Positions 8,428-17,286 of a stretch of 64,000 nucleotides of DNA are shown in pieces. The stretch covers positions 1,426,001-1,490,000 of the forward strand of contig NZ_CP073015.1 in NCBI RefSeq assembly GCF_018080005.1, given 5' to 3'. The notes beneath the pieces were generated by a model. That model was not told the DNA's origin and made no database searches. It worked only from the letters and a program-made list of their open reading frames with translations. Source of the DNA: Flavobacterium sp. CS20 (lineage in GTDB: Bacteria; Bacteroidota; Bacteroidia; Flavobacteriales; Flavobacteriaceae). How positions within the stretch are numbered: the stretch's first letter is position 1; each line of letters opens with the position of its first letter. The translations under genes were made by a program, and so were the position numbers.

Positions 8428-9378
8428 TTACTGTTTTAAAAATTGATCAATTGTGTTTTTAATATCGCTTTCAATAGAATTGTAAGCTAAAGGTTCGAAT
8501 TTTTGATTTGTGATTTTTTCATAAAGTTCAATATATCTATCGGTAACGTGCGTTATAAAATCATCAGGCAAATCGGGTATTTGCTGTCCTGTTTTGCCTT
8601 GAAAGCCTTGTTTCATTAGCCATTCACGGACAAACTCTTTGGAGAGTTGTTTTTGTTTTTCGCCCTTGTCTTGAAGCTCTTGATAGGTGTCAGCATAAAA
8701 ATAACGCGACGAATCTGGCGTGTGAATTTCGTCGATCACTACAATTTTGCCATCCGCAGTTTTACCAAATTCGTATTTTGTGTCAACAAGAAGCAAGCCA
8801 CGAGATTTGGCAAGTGTTGTTCCCATTTCAAACAACTTGAGGCTGTATTCTTCTAATGTTTTATAGTCTTCTTGGTTGACAATATTTTGTTTTAGAATTT
8901 CTTCTTTTGAAATATCTTGATCGTGGTCGCCTTGCTCAGCTTTGGTGGTTGGCGTGATGATAGGTTGTTCAAATTTGTCGTGTTCTTTAAGACCGTCAGG
9001 CAATTTCACCCCGCAAAGCTCTCGTTTTCCTGCTTTGTATTCTCGATAAGCGTGACCCGTAAGATATTGCCTGACCACCATTTCAACTTTAAACGGTTCG
9101 CATTTATGACCAATACTGACGTTTGGATGTGGCGATGAGATGAGCCAATTGGGCACTTCGTGTTGGGTTTTGTCCAACATATAAGTGGCTAATTGATTTA
9201 AAATTTGACCTTTGTACGGAATGCCTTGGGGCAAAACCACATCAAAAGCACTTAATCTATCAGTGGCGATAATGATGAGAATATCATCGTTTATAGTATA
9301 AACATTTCTAACCTTACCTTGATAATAATCGGTTTGGTTAGGAAATGTAAAATTGGTATGAGTTAAGCTTTTTAACAT
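8428..9378 (-). CDS. purC: Phosphoribosylaminoimidazole-succinocarboxamide synthase
   Basis: SAICAR synthase joins aspartate to CAIR using ATP in de novo purine synthesis. The 316-residue protein is of the longer form common in Bacteroidota. Visible signatures are YQGKVRNVYTINDD with the ATP-binding loop, ATDRLSAFDVVLPQGIPYKG, the EPFKVEMVVRQYLTGHAYREY block and LLLVDTKYEFGKTADGKIVV with the metal-binding end DEIHTPDSSRYF. It starts 13 bp after the phoH stop and is probably cotranscribed with phoH. The ATG start leaves a normal N-terminus. Confidence 0.95.
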   Translation of the reverse strand: MLKSLTHTNFTFPNQTDYYQGKVRNVYTINDDILIIIATDRLSAFDVVLPQGIPYKGQILNQLATYMLDKTQHEVPNWLISSPHPNVSIGHKCEPFKVEMVVRQYLTGHAYREYKAGKRELCGVKLPDGLKEHDKFEQPIITPTTKAEQGDHDQDISKEEILKQNIVNQEDYKTLEEYSLKLFEMGTTLAKSRGLLLVDTKYEFGKTADGKIVVIDEIHTPDSSRYFYADTYQELQDKGEKQKQLSKEFVREWLMKQGFQGKTGQQIPDLPDDFITHVTDRYIELYEKITNQKFEPLAYNSIESDIKNTIDQFLKQ

Positions 9379-9391
9379 AAATTATGTATAG

Positions 9392-10348
9392 TTAATTTTG
9401 ATTTTCTATTGATTTGTATGCAGCTATCACTTTTTTGACGAGCTTGTGACGAATGACATCTTTGTCGTCTAAATAAATGATGCCGACACCTTTGACATCT
9501 TTTAGAATGAGCAAGGCTTCTTTAAGTCCTGAAATGATGCGTCTTGGTAAATCTACTTGACTTGTATCGCCAGTGATCATAAATTTGGCGTTTTTGCCCA
9601 TTCTGGTCAGAAACATTTTCATCTGGGCGTGTGTGGTGTTTTGAGCTTCATCGAGAATCACAAAAGCGTGATCGAGAGTTCTACCGCGCATAAATGCCAT
9701 TGGGGCAATTTGGATGATGCCTTTTTCGATATAGTTATCGAGTTTTTCTGGTGGAATCATATCGCGTAAAGCATCGTAAAGCGGTTGCATATACGGATCG
9801 AGTTTTTCTTTGAGGTCGCCTGGCAAGAAACCGAGGTTTTCGCCTGCTTCAACCGCAGGTCGGGTTAAGATAATGCGTCTGACTTGTTTTTGTTTTAAGG
9901 CTCTTACCGCCAAAGCAACGCCAGTGTAGGTTTTTCCTGTTCCTGCAGGACCGATGGCAAACACCATATCGTTTTTGTTCATCAGTTCAACAAGTTTGCG
10001 TTGATTGGAAGTTTGTGCTTTGATATTGCGACCACCAACGCCGTGAACCAAAACTTCAGAAGCACTTTGTGGCGTGGTATAATCCGCAGAAGATTCGCTG
10101 CTGGTTAAAATGCGTTCTATGCTGTTTTCATCAATCTTATTGTATTTTGTGAAGTGTTCTAAAATCATAGCAAAACGCTTGTCAAATTCTTCTAAGCGTT
10201 CTTCGTTGCCATAAACTTTTATTTTGTTACCACGAGCGACAATTTTAAGCTTAGGAAAGTAAGATTTGATGAGTTCGATGTTGGCGTTGTGATGTCCGAA
10301 AAACTCTTTAGGGCTGATGTCAGATAATTCAATAATAAGTTCGTTCAA
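9392..10348 (-). CDS. PhoH family ATPase
   Basis: A cytoplasmic P-loop ATPase of the PhoH/PhoL type, linked in other bacteria to RNA handling and ribosome-associated YbeY; its exact job here is inferred. The 318-residue protein has an N-terminal KH-like region (residues 1-75), Walker A GPAGTGKTYTGVALA and Walker B FVILDEAQNTTHAQMKMF followed by the MITGDTSQVDLP sensor. It is first in the phoH-purC-GH3 gene string, and a TAnnTTTG box lies 33 bp upstream. Confidence 0.9.
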   Translation of the reverse strand: MNELIIELSDISPKEFFGHHNANIELIKSYFPKLKIVARGNKIKVYGNEERLEEFDKRFAMILEHFTKYNKIDENSIERILTSSESSADYTTPQSASEVLVHGVGGRNIKAQTSNQRKLVELMNKNDMVFAIGPAGTGKTYTGVALAVRALKQKQVRRIILTRPAVEAGENLGFLPGDLKEKLDPYMQPLYDALRDMIPPEKLDNYIEKGIIQIAPMAFMRGRTLDHAFVILDEAQNTTHAQMKMFLTRMGKNAKFMITGDTSQVDLPRRIISGLKEALLILKDVKGVGIIYLDDKDVIRHKLVKKVIAAYKSIENQN

Positions 10349-10380
10349 AGAAAAAAAAGATTTAAGATTTTTTAACTATC

Positions 10381-10388
10381 CAAATTTA
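10381..10388 (-). promoter_or_regulatory. -7 box for phoH-purC
   Basis: TAAATTTG on the minus strand matches the Bacteroidota -7 consensus TAnnTTTG. It lies 33 nt before the phoH ATG. No clear -33 TTTG is seen at the ideal spacing. Confidence 0.4.
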
Positions 10389-10455
10389 AACAAATAAAAA
10401 TATAAATGGTTTAATTCTTTGTAAACTATTTATCAAAATGGATTTTTAAGACATA

Positions 10456-10492
10456 AAAAAACTTCCATAAAAATATATCATGGAAGTTTTTG
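10456..10492 (-). terminator. Terminator after the HtrA gene
   Basis: A stem of about 12 bp (AAAAACTTCCAT paired with ATGGAAGTTTTT) surrounds an 11-nt AT loop, with a T run on both strands. It lies between the end of the HtrA gene and the phoH promoter, so it separates the two minus-strand units. Confidence 0.8.
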
Positions 10493-10516
10493 AGTTACTG
10501 TTTATTTATTGTTTAA

Positions 10517-11932
10517 CTACCTAAACACATAGGTTTTACTCTCGCCATTTGGTGCTGTAAACGTTAAAGACAAAGGCTTGTATGGGTCGCGATTATCTAA
10601 AATATCACGTAAGGCATTGATATCTTTCACGGGTTGGTCATCAACTTTGGTAATCAAAATCCCTATCAAATTATCAGCAATCATACTGTCATTGAGTAGC
10701 CTGTTGATTTTAACGCCATTTTTGACGCCAAAAGCTTTGAGCTCGTCATCAGTAGCATTGATAACTTCTACGCCAATTTCTTTAATTCTGTAGTATTCGT
10801 ATTTTTCAAGAGTTACCGTTGTGGTTTTGATTTGACCATTTCTAATGTAAGTTACTAAAACGCGATCTCCAGGGTTTTTTGAGCTGATGTACCCACTTAA
10901 GTCTGAAAACTTTCTGATTTTGATATCGTCAAGTTTTATGATGACATCTTTTTCTTGAAGACCTGCTTTTTGAGCACCGCTTCCGTTGTCAACTTTAGCT
11001 ACATAAAACCCTTGTGTTTGTTGTATATCATCAAACTGCTTGTAGTTTTCAGGCGTAATGTCAGTTCCTCTCACTCCGAGAATGGCTTTTTGAACATTGC
11101 CGTATTCTATTAAATCTTCAACTATTTTTTTGACATTGTTGGAAGGAATGGCAAATGAATAGCCAACATAACTTCCAGTTCTAGAAGTAATAGCCGTGTT
11201 GATTCCAATTAATTCGCCTTTAGCATTGACCAAAGCTCCACCGCTATTGCCTGGATTAACCGCAAGATCGGTTTGAATAAAGGATTGTATCATATTGTTA
11301 GATTCATCAAGGCTACGACCTTTTGCACTGATAATACCTGCCGTAACTGTGGAAGTTAAATTAAATGGATTGCCAACCGCCAAAACCCATTCGCCAAGAT
11401 TGATATGATCTGAGTCTCCAAAAGAAATATAATCTAAATCTTGAGCATCAATTTTGAGCAGAGCGATATCACTATCTGGTGCACTGCCAATCACTTCAGC
11501 TTGATAGGTTTTATTATTGTTTAATGTGATTTCAACTTCACTTGCTCCTTTTATCACGTGATAGTTGGTTACGATATATCCATCTGGCGTGATGATAACA
11601 CCCGAACCGATACCTCTTACTGCTTTTTTGGTTTCACCAGAACCTTGACCAAAATAATATTCAAAAAAACTTTGTGGACTGGAATAAGTTGAAACATTTT
11701 TGACGTTGACGACTTTATTTACAGTGCTATTAGTCGCTTCAGTGAAATTAAAATTCTCAGGCACTAAATTTGAATAATTGTAAGCGACCGTCTGATGCAC
11801 TTTGGGCTGGTCAAAGTTAATTACATTTTCTTCAGATTGTATCTGATGAGGTTCAATCAAAAATTGATAAGTTCCTAAGCTTATCATTCCACCTAAAATA
11901 GCGATACCGAGATAACTCATAAATTTCTTCAT
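10517..11932 (-). CDS. HtrA/DegQ-like periplasmic serine protease
   Basis: A trypsin-like quality-control protease that degrades misfolded envelope proteins. The 471-residue protein has an N-terminal membrane or signal segment (LGIAILGGMISLGTYQFLI), a protease domain with catalytic His in TNYHVIKG, Asp in APDSDIALLKID and Ser in VNPGNSGGALVN, then two PDZ domains (GFYVAKVDNGSGAQKAGLQ, and a C-terminal one from about residue 385). The S1 loop and triad are complete. It is transcribed divergently from dapF with a TAnnTTTG box 20 nt upstream. Confidence 0.92.
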   Translation of the reverse strand: MKKFMSYLGIAILGGMISLGTYQFLIEPHQIQSEENVINFDQPKVHQTVAYNYSNLVPENFNFTEATNSTVNKVVNVKNVSTYSSPQSFFEYYFGQGSGETKKAVRGIGSGVIITPDGYIVTNYHVIKGASEVEITLNNNKTYQAEVIGSAPDSDIALLKIDAQDLDYISFGDSDHINLGEWVLAVGNPFNLTSTVTAGIISAKGRSLDESNNMIQSFIQTDLAVNPGNSGGALVNAKGELIGINTAITSRTGSYVGYSFAIPSNNVKKIVEDLIEYGNVQKAILGVRGTDITPENYKQFDDIQQTQGFYVAKVDNGSGAQKAGLQEKDVIIKLDDIKIRKFSDLSGYISSKNPGDRVLVTYIRNGQIKTTTVTLEKYEYYRIKEIGVEVINATDDELKAFGVKNGVKINRLLNDSMIADNLIGILITKVDDQPVKDINALRDILDNRDPYKPLSLTFTAPNGESKTYVFR

Positions 11933-11952
11933 AATTCTATATTTTTTATATT

Positions 11953-11960
11953 CAAAATTA
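11953..11960 (-). promoter_or_regulatory. -7 box for the HtrA gene
   Basis: TAATTTTG on the minus strand matches TAnnTTTG and lies 20 nt before the HtrA ATG. Confidence 0.4.
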
Positions 11961-11981
11961 AATTTTTTAAAGACTAAACAC

Positions 11982-11995
11982 CGTTAAGTTTAACG
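11982..11995. promoter_or_regulatory. Palindrome in the HtrA/dapF divergent region
   Basis: CGTTAA-GT-TTAACG is a 6-bp perfect inverted repeat with a 2-bp centre. It sits between the two divergent -7 boxes, near the expected -33 region of the protease promoter, so it may be an operator. No regulator can be named. Confidence 0.3.
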
Positions 11996-12029
11996 ACATT
12001 TTAACCCGATTTCACTTGGTTAAAAATTG

Positions 12030-12037
12030 TATATTTG
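12030..12037 (+). promoter_or_regulatory. -7 box for dapF
   Basis: TATATTTG matches TAnnTTTG, 17 nt before the ATG at 12055. It lies inside the region that would be coding if an upstream TTG at 12016 were used, which supports the ATG as the true start. Confidence 0.45.
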
Positions 12038-12054
12038 ACATCCAATTTATAGTT

Positions 12055-12837
12055 ATGACTCAACAATTACAATTTTATAAATACCAAGGCACAGGTAACG
12101 ATTTTGTCATTATTGATAACCGCAAACAGGTTTTCAAAAACGATACCAAACTTGTTAAAAAATTATGCAATCGTAAATTTGGGATTGGAGCAGATGGATT
12201 AATTTGCTTAGAAAATTCTAATAAAGTTGATTTTAAAATGCTTTACTATAACGCCGACGGTCGCGAAAGCAGTATGTGTGGCAATGGTGGACGATGTATT
12301 GTTGCATTTGCAAAATACTTAGGCTTGATCAGTGAACAATGTACTTTTGAAGCTGTTGATGGTTTACATCAAGCCATAATTGATACTGAAAACCAAGTAG
12401 AGTTAAAAATGACAGATGTTCATAAAATTAACTATTTTGATAACGATATTGTTTTAGATACAGGTTCGCCACATTATGTGTCATTTGTAGAAAACACAAA
12501 AAACATAGATGTTCCTAAAAAAGGAGCTGAAATCAGATATTCTGAAGCCTTTAAAACAGAAGGTATCAATGTCAATTTTGCACACTTAGCAGATAACAAA
12601 CTCAATATCAGGACATACGAAAGAGGTGTTGAAGATGAAACCTTGTCATGTGGCACAGGCGTTACCGCAGTTGCGATAGCTCACGCTTATCAAAATTTGG
12701 TTTCCACTAATACGGTTGATATTGAAACACTTGGAGGGAATTTAAAAGTCAAATTTGAAAAATCAACTTCAGGTTATAAAAATATTTGGTTAATCGGGCC
12801 TGTGGAAATGGTCTTTAAAGGAGAGATTGAATGTTGA
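12055..12837 (+). CDS. dapF: Diaminopimelate epimerase
   Basis: This enzyme interconverts LL- and meso-diaminopimelate for lysine and peptidoglycan synthesis. The 260-residue protein carries both catalytic cysteines: one in the family motif MCGNGGRCIVAFAKY and the other in LSCGTGVTAVAIAHA. The N-terminus YKYQGTGNDFVIIDN is typical. The start at 12055 is chosen because it gives the family's usual length and follows a -7 box; an in-frame TTG at 12016 would add 13 unmatched residues. The next gene overlaps its end by 7 bp, so dapF, the acetyltransferase and mltG form one unit. Confidence 0.95.
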   Translation: MTQQLQFYKYQGTGNDFVIIDNRKQVFKNDTKLVKKLCNRKFGIGADGLICLENSNKVDFKMLYYNADGRESSMCGNGGRCIVAFAKYLGLISEQCTFEAVDGLHQAIIDTENQVELKMTDVHKINYFDNDIVLDTGSPHYVSFVENTKNIDVPKKGAEIRYSEAFKTEGINVNFAHLADNKLNIRTYERGVEDETLSCGTGVTAVAIAHAYQNLVSTNTVDIETLGGNLKVKFEKSTSGYKNIWLIGPVEMVFKGEIEC

Positions 12838-13361
12838 GTTTTGGTGCTAAACATATATATCTTAGAGCTTTAGAAGCTGAAGATTTGTCATTTTTAGAAC
12901 ATATTGAAAACGATGAGAAGCTTTGGCATTTAAGCAACACCCAAACGCCATTTTCTAATGATATTTTAAAAAATTATTTAGACAATCGGCATCGCGATAT
13001 TTTTGATGTCAAACAATTGCGACTGGTGATTTGCAAAAACGATAACAACCAACGTGTTGGTTTTATCGATATTTATGATTTTTCGCCACGACACAAACGT
13101 GCTGGCTTAGGGATTGTGGTAGAAGAATCTTTTCGGGGTCAAGGTTATGCCAAAGAAGCGATTAAAGCTGTTTTAAAATATGGGTTTGATCACTTAGACT
13201 TGCATCAATTTTTTGCCTACATTGAATTGAATAATATAGAAAGTATCAAACTTTTTGAATCTTGCGGTTTTGTGAAAACTGGCGAGCAAAAAGACTGGAA
13301 TTTTCATCATAGTCAATTTCATTCTCAAGCCATTTATCAAAAAATAAAAGATGTACATTAA
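12831..13361 (+). CDS. GNAT family N-acetyltransferase
   Basis: A 176-residue RimJ/RimL-like acetyltransferase. The acetyl-CoA-binding motif is seen in LGIVVEESFRGQGYAKEAIK (Q/RxxGxG/A form: RGQGYA), followed by FFAYIELNNIESIKLFESCG, the usual beta4/alpha4 end of the fold. The substrate is not predictable; relatives acetylate protein N-termini, spermidine or antibiotics. Its ATG overlaps the dapF stop, and its own stop overlaps the mltG start, so it is translationally coupled in the middle of the operon. Confidence 0.85.
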   Translation: MLSFGAKHIYLRALEAEDLSFLEHIENDEKLWHLSNTQTPFSNDILKNYLDNRHRDIFDVKQLRLVICKNDNNQRVGFIDIYDFSPRHKRAGLGIVVEESFRGQGYAKEAIKAVLKYGFDHLDLHQFFAYIELNNIESIKLFESCGFVKTGEQKDWNFHHSQFHSQAIYQKIKDVH

Positions 13362-14388
13362 AAAAATCTTATTGTTTATAGCGGTTGTAGCGGTTTTGAT
13401 TTTAGGCTATTTCAGCTTTATGATTTATCAAGCTGTTTTTTTGCCCAACACTTCTTTTGAGTCTCAATCGGCTTCGGTTTATATCTCAAAAAACGACAAT
13501 TATGACAGTCTTATCAAAAGGTTAACCCCTTTGCTTAAAGACACCAAAAGTTTTGTCAATGTGGCGAAGCGAAAGCAATATCAACCTCAAGCGGGTCATT
13601 TTATTATAAAAAAAGATATGAACAACAATGATATTGTTAATGTGTTAAGAAGCCAAAATACACCGATAAATATTACTTTTAATAATGCGGAAAGCTTAGC
13701 CGAACTGAGTGGAATATTGGCATTACAGTTTGATGCCGATTCTTTAGAAATATATAAGGCCTTTAGTGATGACTCTTTTTTAAAAGCCAAAAAAATGACG
13801 ACTCAACAGTCTCTATCACTTTATATACCAAATACTTATGAGTTTTATTGGAATGCTGAACCCAAAGATATTCAAAAACGTTTACTTCATCAATATGAAA
13901 TATTTTGGAACTCAACTCGAGAAGAAAAACGAAAAGCTATAAATCTTAGCCGATTAGAAGTTTCCGTTTTGGCTTCTATCGTTCAAAAAGAAACGGCAAA
14001 AGTTGATGAACGACCAAAAGTGGCAGGCGTTTATATCAACAGACTTAAACGAGGTTTGAAACTACAAGCCGACCCAACAGTAATTTACGCCCTAAAACAA
14101 AAATATCAAAAGCCAGATACCATCATAAAAAGAGTATTGACCAAAGACTTGACAATCGATTCCCCTTTTAATACATATAAGTATGCTGGTTTACCACCAG
14201 CACCGTTAATCATGCCTGATATTTCTTCGATTGACGCAGTATTGAATTACGAAAAACACAATTATTTGTATTTTGTCGCCAGCACAACCAATCCAGGATA
14301 TCATATTTTTGCGAAAACTTTAAGTGAGCATAACAGAAATGCACAAAAATATCGTCGTTGGATAAATCAACAGCGGATATATAGATGA
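13351..14388 (+). CDS. mltG: Endolytic transglycosylase MltG
   Basis: An inner-membrane lytic transglycosylase that cuts nascent glycan strands and sets peptidoglycan chain length. The 345-residue protein has one N-terminal membrane segment (residues 5-25), a LysM-like region, and the YceG domain with the catalytic Glu in LASIVQKETAKVDERPKVAG, followed by YINRLKRGLKLQADPTVIYA and the SPFNTYKYAGLPPAPL motif. It overlaps the acetyltransferase gene by 11 bp, completing a dapF-GNAT-mltG unit with a cell-wall theme. Confidence 0.93.
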   Translation: MYIKKILLFIAVVAVLILGYFSFMIYQAVFLPNTSFESQSASVYISKNDNYDSLIKRLTPLLKDTKSFVNVAKRKQYQPQAGHFIIKKDMNNNDIVNVLRSQNTPINITFNNAESLAELSGILALQFDADSLEIYKAFSDDSFLKAKKMTTQQSLSLYIPNTYEFYWNAEPKDIQKRLLHQYEIFWNSTREEKRKAINLSRLEVSVLASIVQKETAKVDERPKVAGVYINRLKRGLKLQADPTVIYALKQKYQKPDTIIKRVLTKDLTIDSPFNTYKYAGLPPAPLIMPDISSIDAVLNYEKHNYLYFVASTTNPGYHIFAKTLSEHNRNAQKYRRWINQQRIYR

Positions 14389-14443
14389 TTTTTTTGATGT
14401 ATTGTTAAGCACTTTAGTTTACTTGAGTTCAATTTAAGTAGAT

Positions 14444-15439
14444 CTAATTTATATCATCAAAAAATTTTTTTCTCAGTATAAAATATTGAAAAACAATAGA
14501 CCAAGTTGAGTGATACTTAAAAAAAATTAATGCTTTTTCACGCTTCTTGATGATTTTAAAACTATTTTGATAAAACGATAAATGTGCTCTAAAAACCGCA
14601 AAAATGTGTTTGAATTGTCCTAAAAATAAAAATCTCACACAAGCTAAACCATCTAAAAGTAAACGCTTAAAAATGATAAAAACATACCACGGCGATGGTA
14701 CATTTTTGGTGATATTAAATAAGGAGTTTCTGAAATTTAAAAATGTTTTTTGTGGATGAAAAGCACTTAATGTGCCACCGCCAAGATGATAGACACAAGA
14801 TTGATGACAATACCATATTTTATAACCTGAGTTGTGTATTCGCCAACACAAATCTATTTCTTCTTGATGGGCAAAATACATTTCATCAAAGGCTCCAATG
14901 TCCCAAAACACTTTACGTTTCACAATTAAACAGGCTCCGCTTGCCCATAATATTTCTGTATCTTTGTTGTATTGACCCTTGTCTTTTTCAAGTGTATTAA
15001 AAATTCTACCTCTACAATACGGATAGCCACAAATATCAAGAAAACCACCTGCAAGACCAGCATATTCAAAATAGTCTGGTTTGTTATAGTCAAGTATTTT
15101 TGGTTGAATTACCGCAACATCATTATGCGTATCAAAAGCGACTATGATTGGTTTTAACCAGTTTTCGCATACCGATACATCATTGTTTAATAGAATATAA
15201 ATATCTGCATCGACGTGCTTTAAACCTTGATTATATCCACCCGCATAACCTGCATTTGTTGAGTTTGAAATAATTTTTATTTTGGGATAATTGGCTTTTA
15301 GAAAAGATACAGAATCATCTGCAGAAGCATTGTCAATAACGTAAATTTGAGCTTCAGCAGAATGCTTAACTACACTGGGCAAAAACGTTTTAAGAAGCCC
15401 AAGACCATTCCAGTTCAATATGACAACAGCAATACTCAA
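14444..15439 (-). CDS. Family 2 glycosyltransferase
   Basis: A 331-residue GT-A fold transferase of the rhamnosyltransferase-like GT2 type. The nucleotide-sugar pocket is visible in AVVILNWNGLGLL and YVIDNASADDSV, the metal-binding stretch in DIYILLNNDVSV, and the acceptor region in FDEMYFAHQEEIDLCWRIHN with the ED/EID motif. The C-terminus has an amphipathic or membrane-associated region. It probably transfers a sugar in polysaccharide or glycolipid synthesis; donor and acceptor are unknown. It starts 3 bp after the HsdR-N-like gene. Confidence 0.85.
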   Translation of the reverse strand: MSIAVVILNWNGLGLLKTFLPSVVKHSAEAQIYVIDNASADDSVSFLKANYPKIKIISNSTNAGYAGGYNQGLKHVDADIYILLNNDVSVCENWLKPIIVAFDTHNDVAVIQPKILDYNKPDYFEYAGLAGGFLDICGYPYCRGRIFNTLEKDKGQYNKDTEILWASGACLIVKRKVFWDIGAFDEMYFAHQEEIDLCWRIHNSGYKIWYCHQSCVYHLGGGTLSAFHPQKTFLNFRNSLFNITKNVPSPWYVFIIFKRLLLDGLACVRFLFLGQFKHIFAVFRAHLSFYQNSFKIIKKREKALIFFKYHSTWSIVFQYFILRKKFFDDIN

Positions 15440-15442
15440 GAT

Positions 15443-15886
15443 TTAATCAAATTTTGGTAACTCTTGTAAAAAAATATAAGATTCATTTTTATAATCAAGT
15501 TGACAAAAGTAATGATTTAATCCATTAGTTAGCATCAAATACTGAGCATTTAAACTCAAGTTGTATCGTGCTATTTGGTCAAAAGTCTCTTGATTGATTT
15601 CAACTTCAGGTGATTTGCACTCTACTACCAATTGGATTTTGCCGTTTGGCTCAAAAACAACAATGTCATAGCGTTTTGACATATTGTTGATAACAACTTT
15701 CTTTTCTTCGTTCATCAAAGCTGTTGAACAACCTTTTTCTTCAATTAAAAAATTCACACAATGTTGCCTCACCCATTCTTCTGGCGTAAGTACAATAAAT
15801 TTTTTTCTCAAGACTGAAAAAATCCTAATTTTATCGTTGTATTTTTGAAACCTAAAATCGTATTTCGGAAAATTAAGATTTTGCAT
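15443..15886 (-). CDS. HsdR N-terminal-like (PD-(D/E)XK) protein
   Basis: A 147-residue stand-alone protein resembling the type I restriction enzyme R-subunit N-terminal domain. The nuclease-fold residues are apparent: YDIVVFEPNG then IQLVVECKSPEVEINQETF, an acidic residue plus E-x-K pattern. No helicase or specificity partner is nearby, and the gene is common in flavobacterial core genomes next to holA, so it is more likely a housekeeping nuclease-fold protein than part of a restriction system. The ATG at 15886 is chosen because homologues begin with a similar MQNLNFPKYDF; an upstream ATG at 15955 would overlap holA by 26 bp. Confidence 0.75.
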   Translation of the reverse strand: MQNLNFPKYDFRFQKYNDKIRIFSVLRKKFIVLTPEEWVRQHCVNFLIEEKGCSTALMNEEKKVVINNMSKRYDIVVFEPNGKIQLVVECKSPEVEINQETFDQIARYNLSLNAQYLMLTNGLNHYFCQLDYKNESYIFLQELPKFD

Positions 15887-15929
15887 TCTTATATATTGTT
15901 TAAATTGCAAATTATTATAACTGGCTTTT

Positions 15930-16937
15930 ATGGAAAACGCTGAAGCTTTACTCAAACGTCTTCAACAAAAAAAATACAAACCCATTTATGTGCTTGTAGG
16001 TGTTGATGAAACCTATTTTGTAGATTTAATATCTAATTATATCGAGCAAAATGTACTCCCTCAAGAACAAAAAGCCTTTAATCAAACCATTTTGTACGGC
16101 AAAGATACGGATATTGAAGAATTAATCAATGTCGCCAAGCGTTATCCTATGATGGCTGACCACCAAGTCATAATAGTCAGAGAAGCTCAACAACTGAAAA
16201 ATATTGAAAAACTAGAAGCTTATGTCAACAATCCTCAACTCTCAACTATATTAGTTTTGTGTTTTAAGCATAAAAAAGTTGATGGTAGAAAGAAAGTATT
16301 CAAAGACATTAAGAAAAAATATGAATTTTACCAAACAGGTAAGATCTATGAAAAACACATCATCAAATGGATGAATAGTAGTCTGAAAAAATCAGATTAC
16401 AGCATTGAACCCAAAGCTTCTAAAATGTTGTTAGAATTTCTCGGTAACAATATTTCAAATATCAATAAAGAATTAGAAAAACTCAAACAGATACTTCCAA
16501 AATCAACAACAATAAAACCCGAGCATATTGAAGATAACGTTGGTATTAGCAAAGATTACAACAACTTTGAATTGATAAATGCTATAGGTATAAAAGATGA
16601 GTTTAAGGCTCAAAAAATCGCAAAATACTTTGCCCAAAATCCTAAAAATCATCCGCTCTTGCTAAGCTTAGGTTTGATGTTTAATTACTTTAATAAAATA
16701 TTGACTTATCATGCTCTGAATAATAAAAGTGAATCAAATGCAACTAGAGCATTAGGAGTTCCACCATATTTTGTGAAAGATTATATCTATGCATCTAAAA
16801 ATTATAATATGAAAGACACAACGCGAGCCATAGAACTAATAAGAGAAACCGATGCACAAAGCAAAGGAATCAATTCTGCACAAATTAAAGAAGAAGATTT
16901 GTTAAGAACTTTGCTCGTCAAAATAATGAGAGCTTAA
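15930..16937 (+). CDS. holA: DNA polymerase III subunit delta
   Basis: The delta subunit opens the beta sliding clamp in the clamp-loader complex. The 335-residue protein begins KRLQQKKYKPIYVLVGVDET and shows the AAA+-like but Walker-degenerate fold, the MMADHQVIIVREAQQLKN region, the helical middle with GNNISNINKELEKLKQIL, and the C-terminal collar domain near LGVPPYFVKDYIYASKNYN. It is transcribed away from the HsdR-N-like gene. Length and all segments fit the family. Confidence 0.93.
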   Translation: MENAEALLKRLQQKKYKPIYVLVGVDETYFVDLISNYIEQNVLPQEQKAFNQTILYGKDTDIEELINVAKRYPMMADHQVIIVREAQQLKNIEKLEAYVNNPQLSTILVLCFKHKKVDGRKKVFKDIKKKYEFYQTGKIYEKHIIKWMNSSLKKSDYSIEPKASKMLLEFLGNNISNINKELEKLKQILPKSTTIKPEHIEDNVGISKDYNNFELINAIGIKDEFKAQKIAKYFAQNPKNHPLLLSLGLMFNYFNKILTYHALNNKSESNATRALGVPPYFVKDYIYASKNYNMKDTTRAIELIRETDAQSKGINSAQIKEEDLLRTLLVKIMRA

Positions 16938-17078
16938 GCCTCTTTTTGTCTTAGCTTTTAAAGGTCTAATTTCTTTCTTTTTTACCGTTTTTGATCAGCG
17001 AGTTGACTGTTAGCTTTTTGACCAGAGATAAATTATAAAACTTTAAATTGACCAAAATTTCAAGAGAAAAAGATTTAA

Positions 17079-17192
17079 AGCAAGGCAAAAGGTATAAGTG
17101 ATAATGACGATTTAGAAAACCAAATCAACCAATTGGTTTACCAGCTTTATGATTTAACAAAAGACAAAATTGAAATCATAGAAAATGGATAA
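17079..17192 (+). pseudogene. Possible C-terminal remnant of a restriction enzyme
   Basis: The frame reads DDLENQINQLVYQLYDLTKD and ends with IEIIENG and a TAA. This resembles the extreme C-terminus of type IIG restriction-modification enzymes, which often end with a helix starting NQIN.LVY.LY.L. Only about 37 residues remain. The last nine codons lie inside the dispersed repeat, so the repeat may have been inserted at, or captured from, the end of such a gene. Confidence 0.4.
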
Positions 17193-17255
17193 ATCCACTC
17201 ACAATCAAATATTCGCAAACCATAACCCACGGTTTAAACCGCGGGCTATGGAAAA
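17166..17255 (+). repeat. Dispersed repeat, copy 1 (partial)
   Basis: About 90 bp matching the first half of copies at 18345-18560 and 54713-54926. It contains a near-perfect palindrome, CCATAACCCACGG-TTTAAA then CCGCGGGCTATGG, where the two mismatched positions would be G-U pairs in RNA. Palindrome and repetition recall REP-type elements mobilised by Y1 transposases. Confidence 0.7.
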
Positions 17256-17286
17256 GAAAGCAGGTTTTTGGCTTCAAAAACCTATA

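Larger units (their letters stand above)
16938..17286. other. Intergenic region with gene debris and repeat copy 1
   Basis: No intact gene is seen between holA and fic. A short frame ending at 17192 looks like the tail of a restriction-methylase-type protein, and repeat copy 1 occupies 17166-17255. The rest is AT-rich with scattered stops. Confidence 0.5.

Noticed and set aside
15443..15886. Part of a type I restriction system
   Set aside because: Only the small nuclease-fold domain is present, next to holA and a glycosyltransferase; no HsdM, HsdS or helicase domain is nearby.
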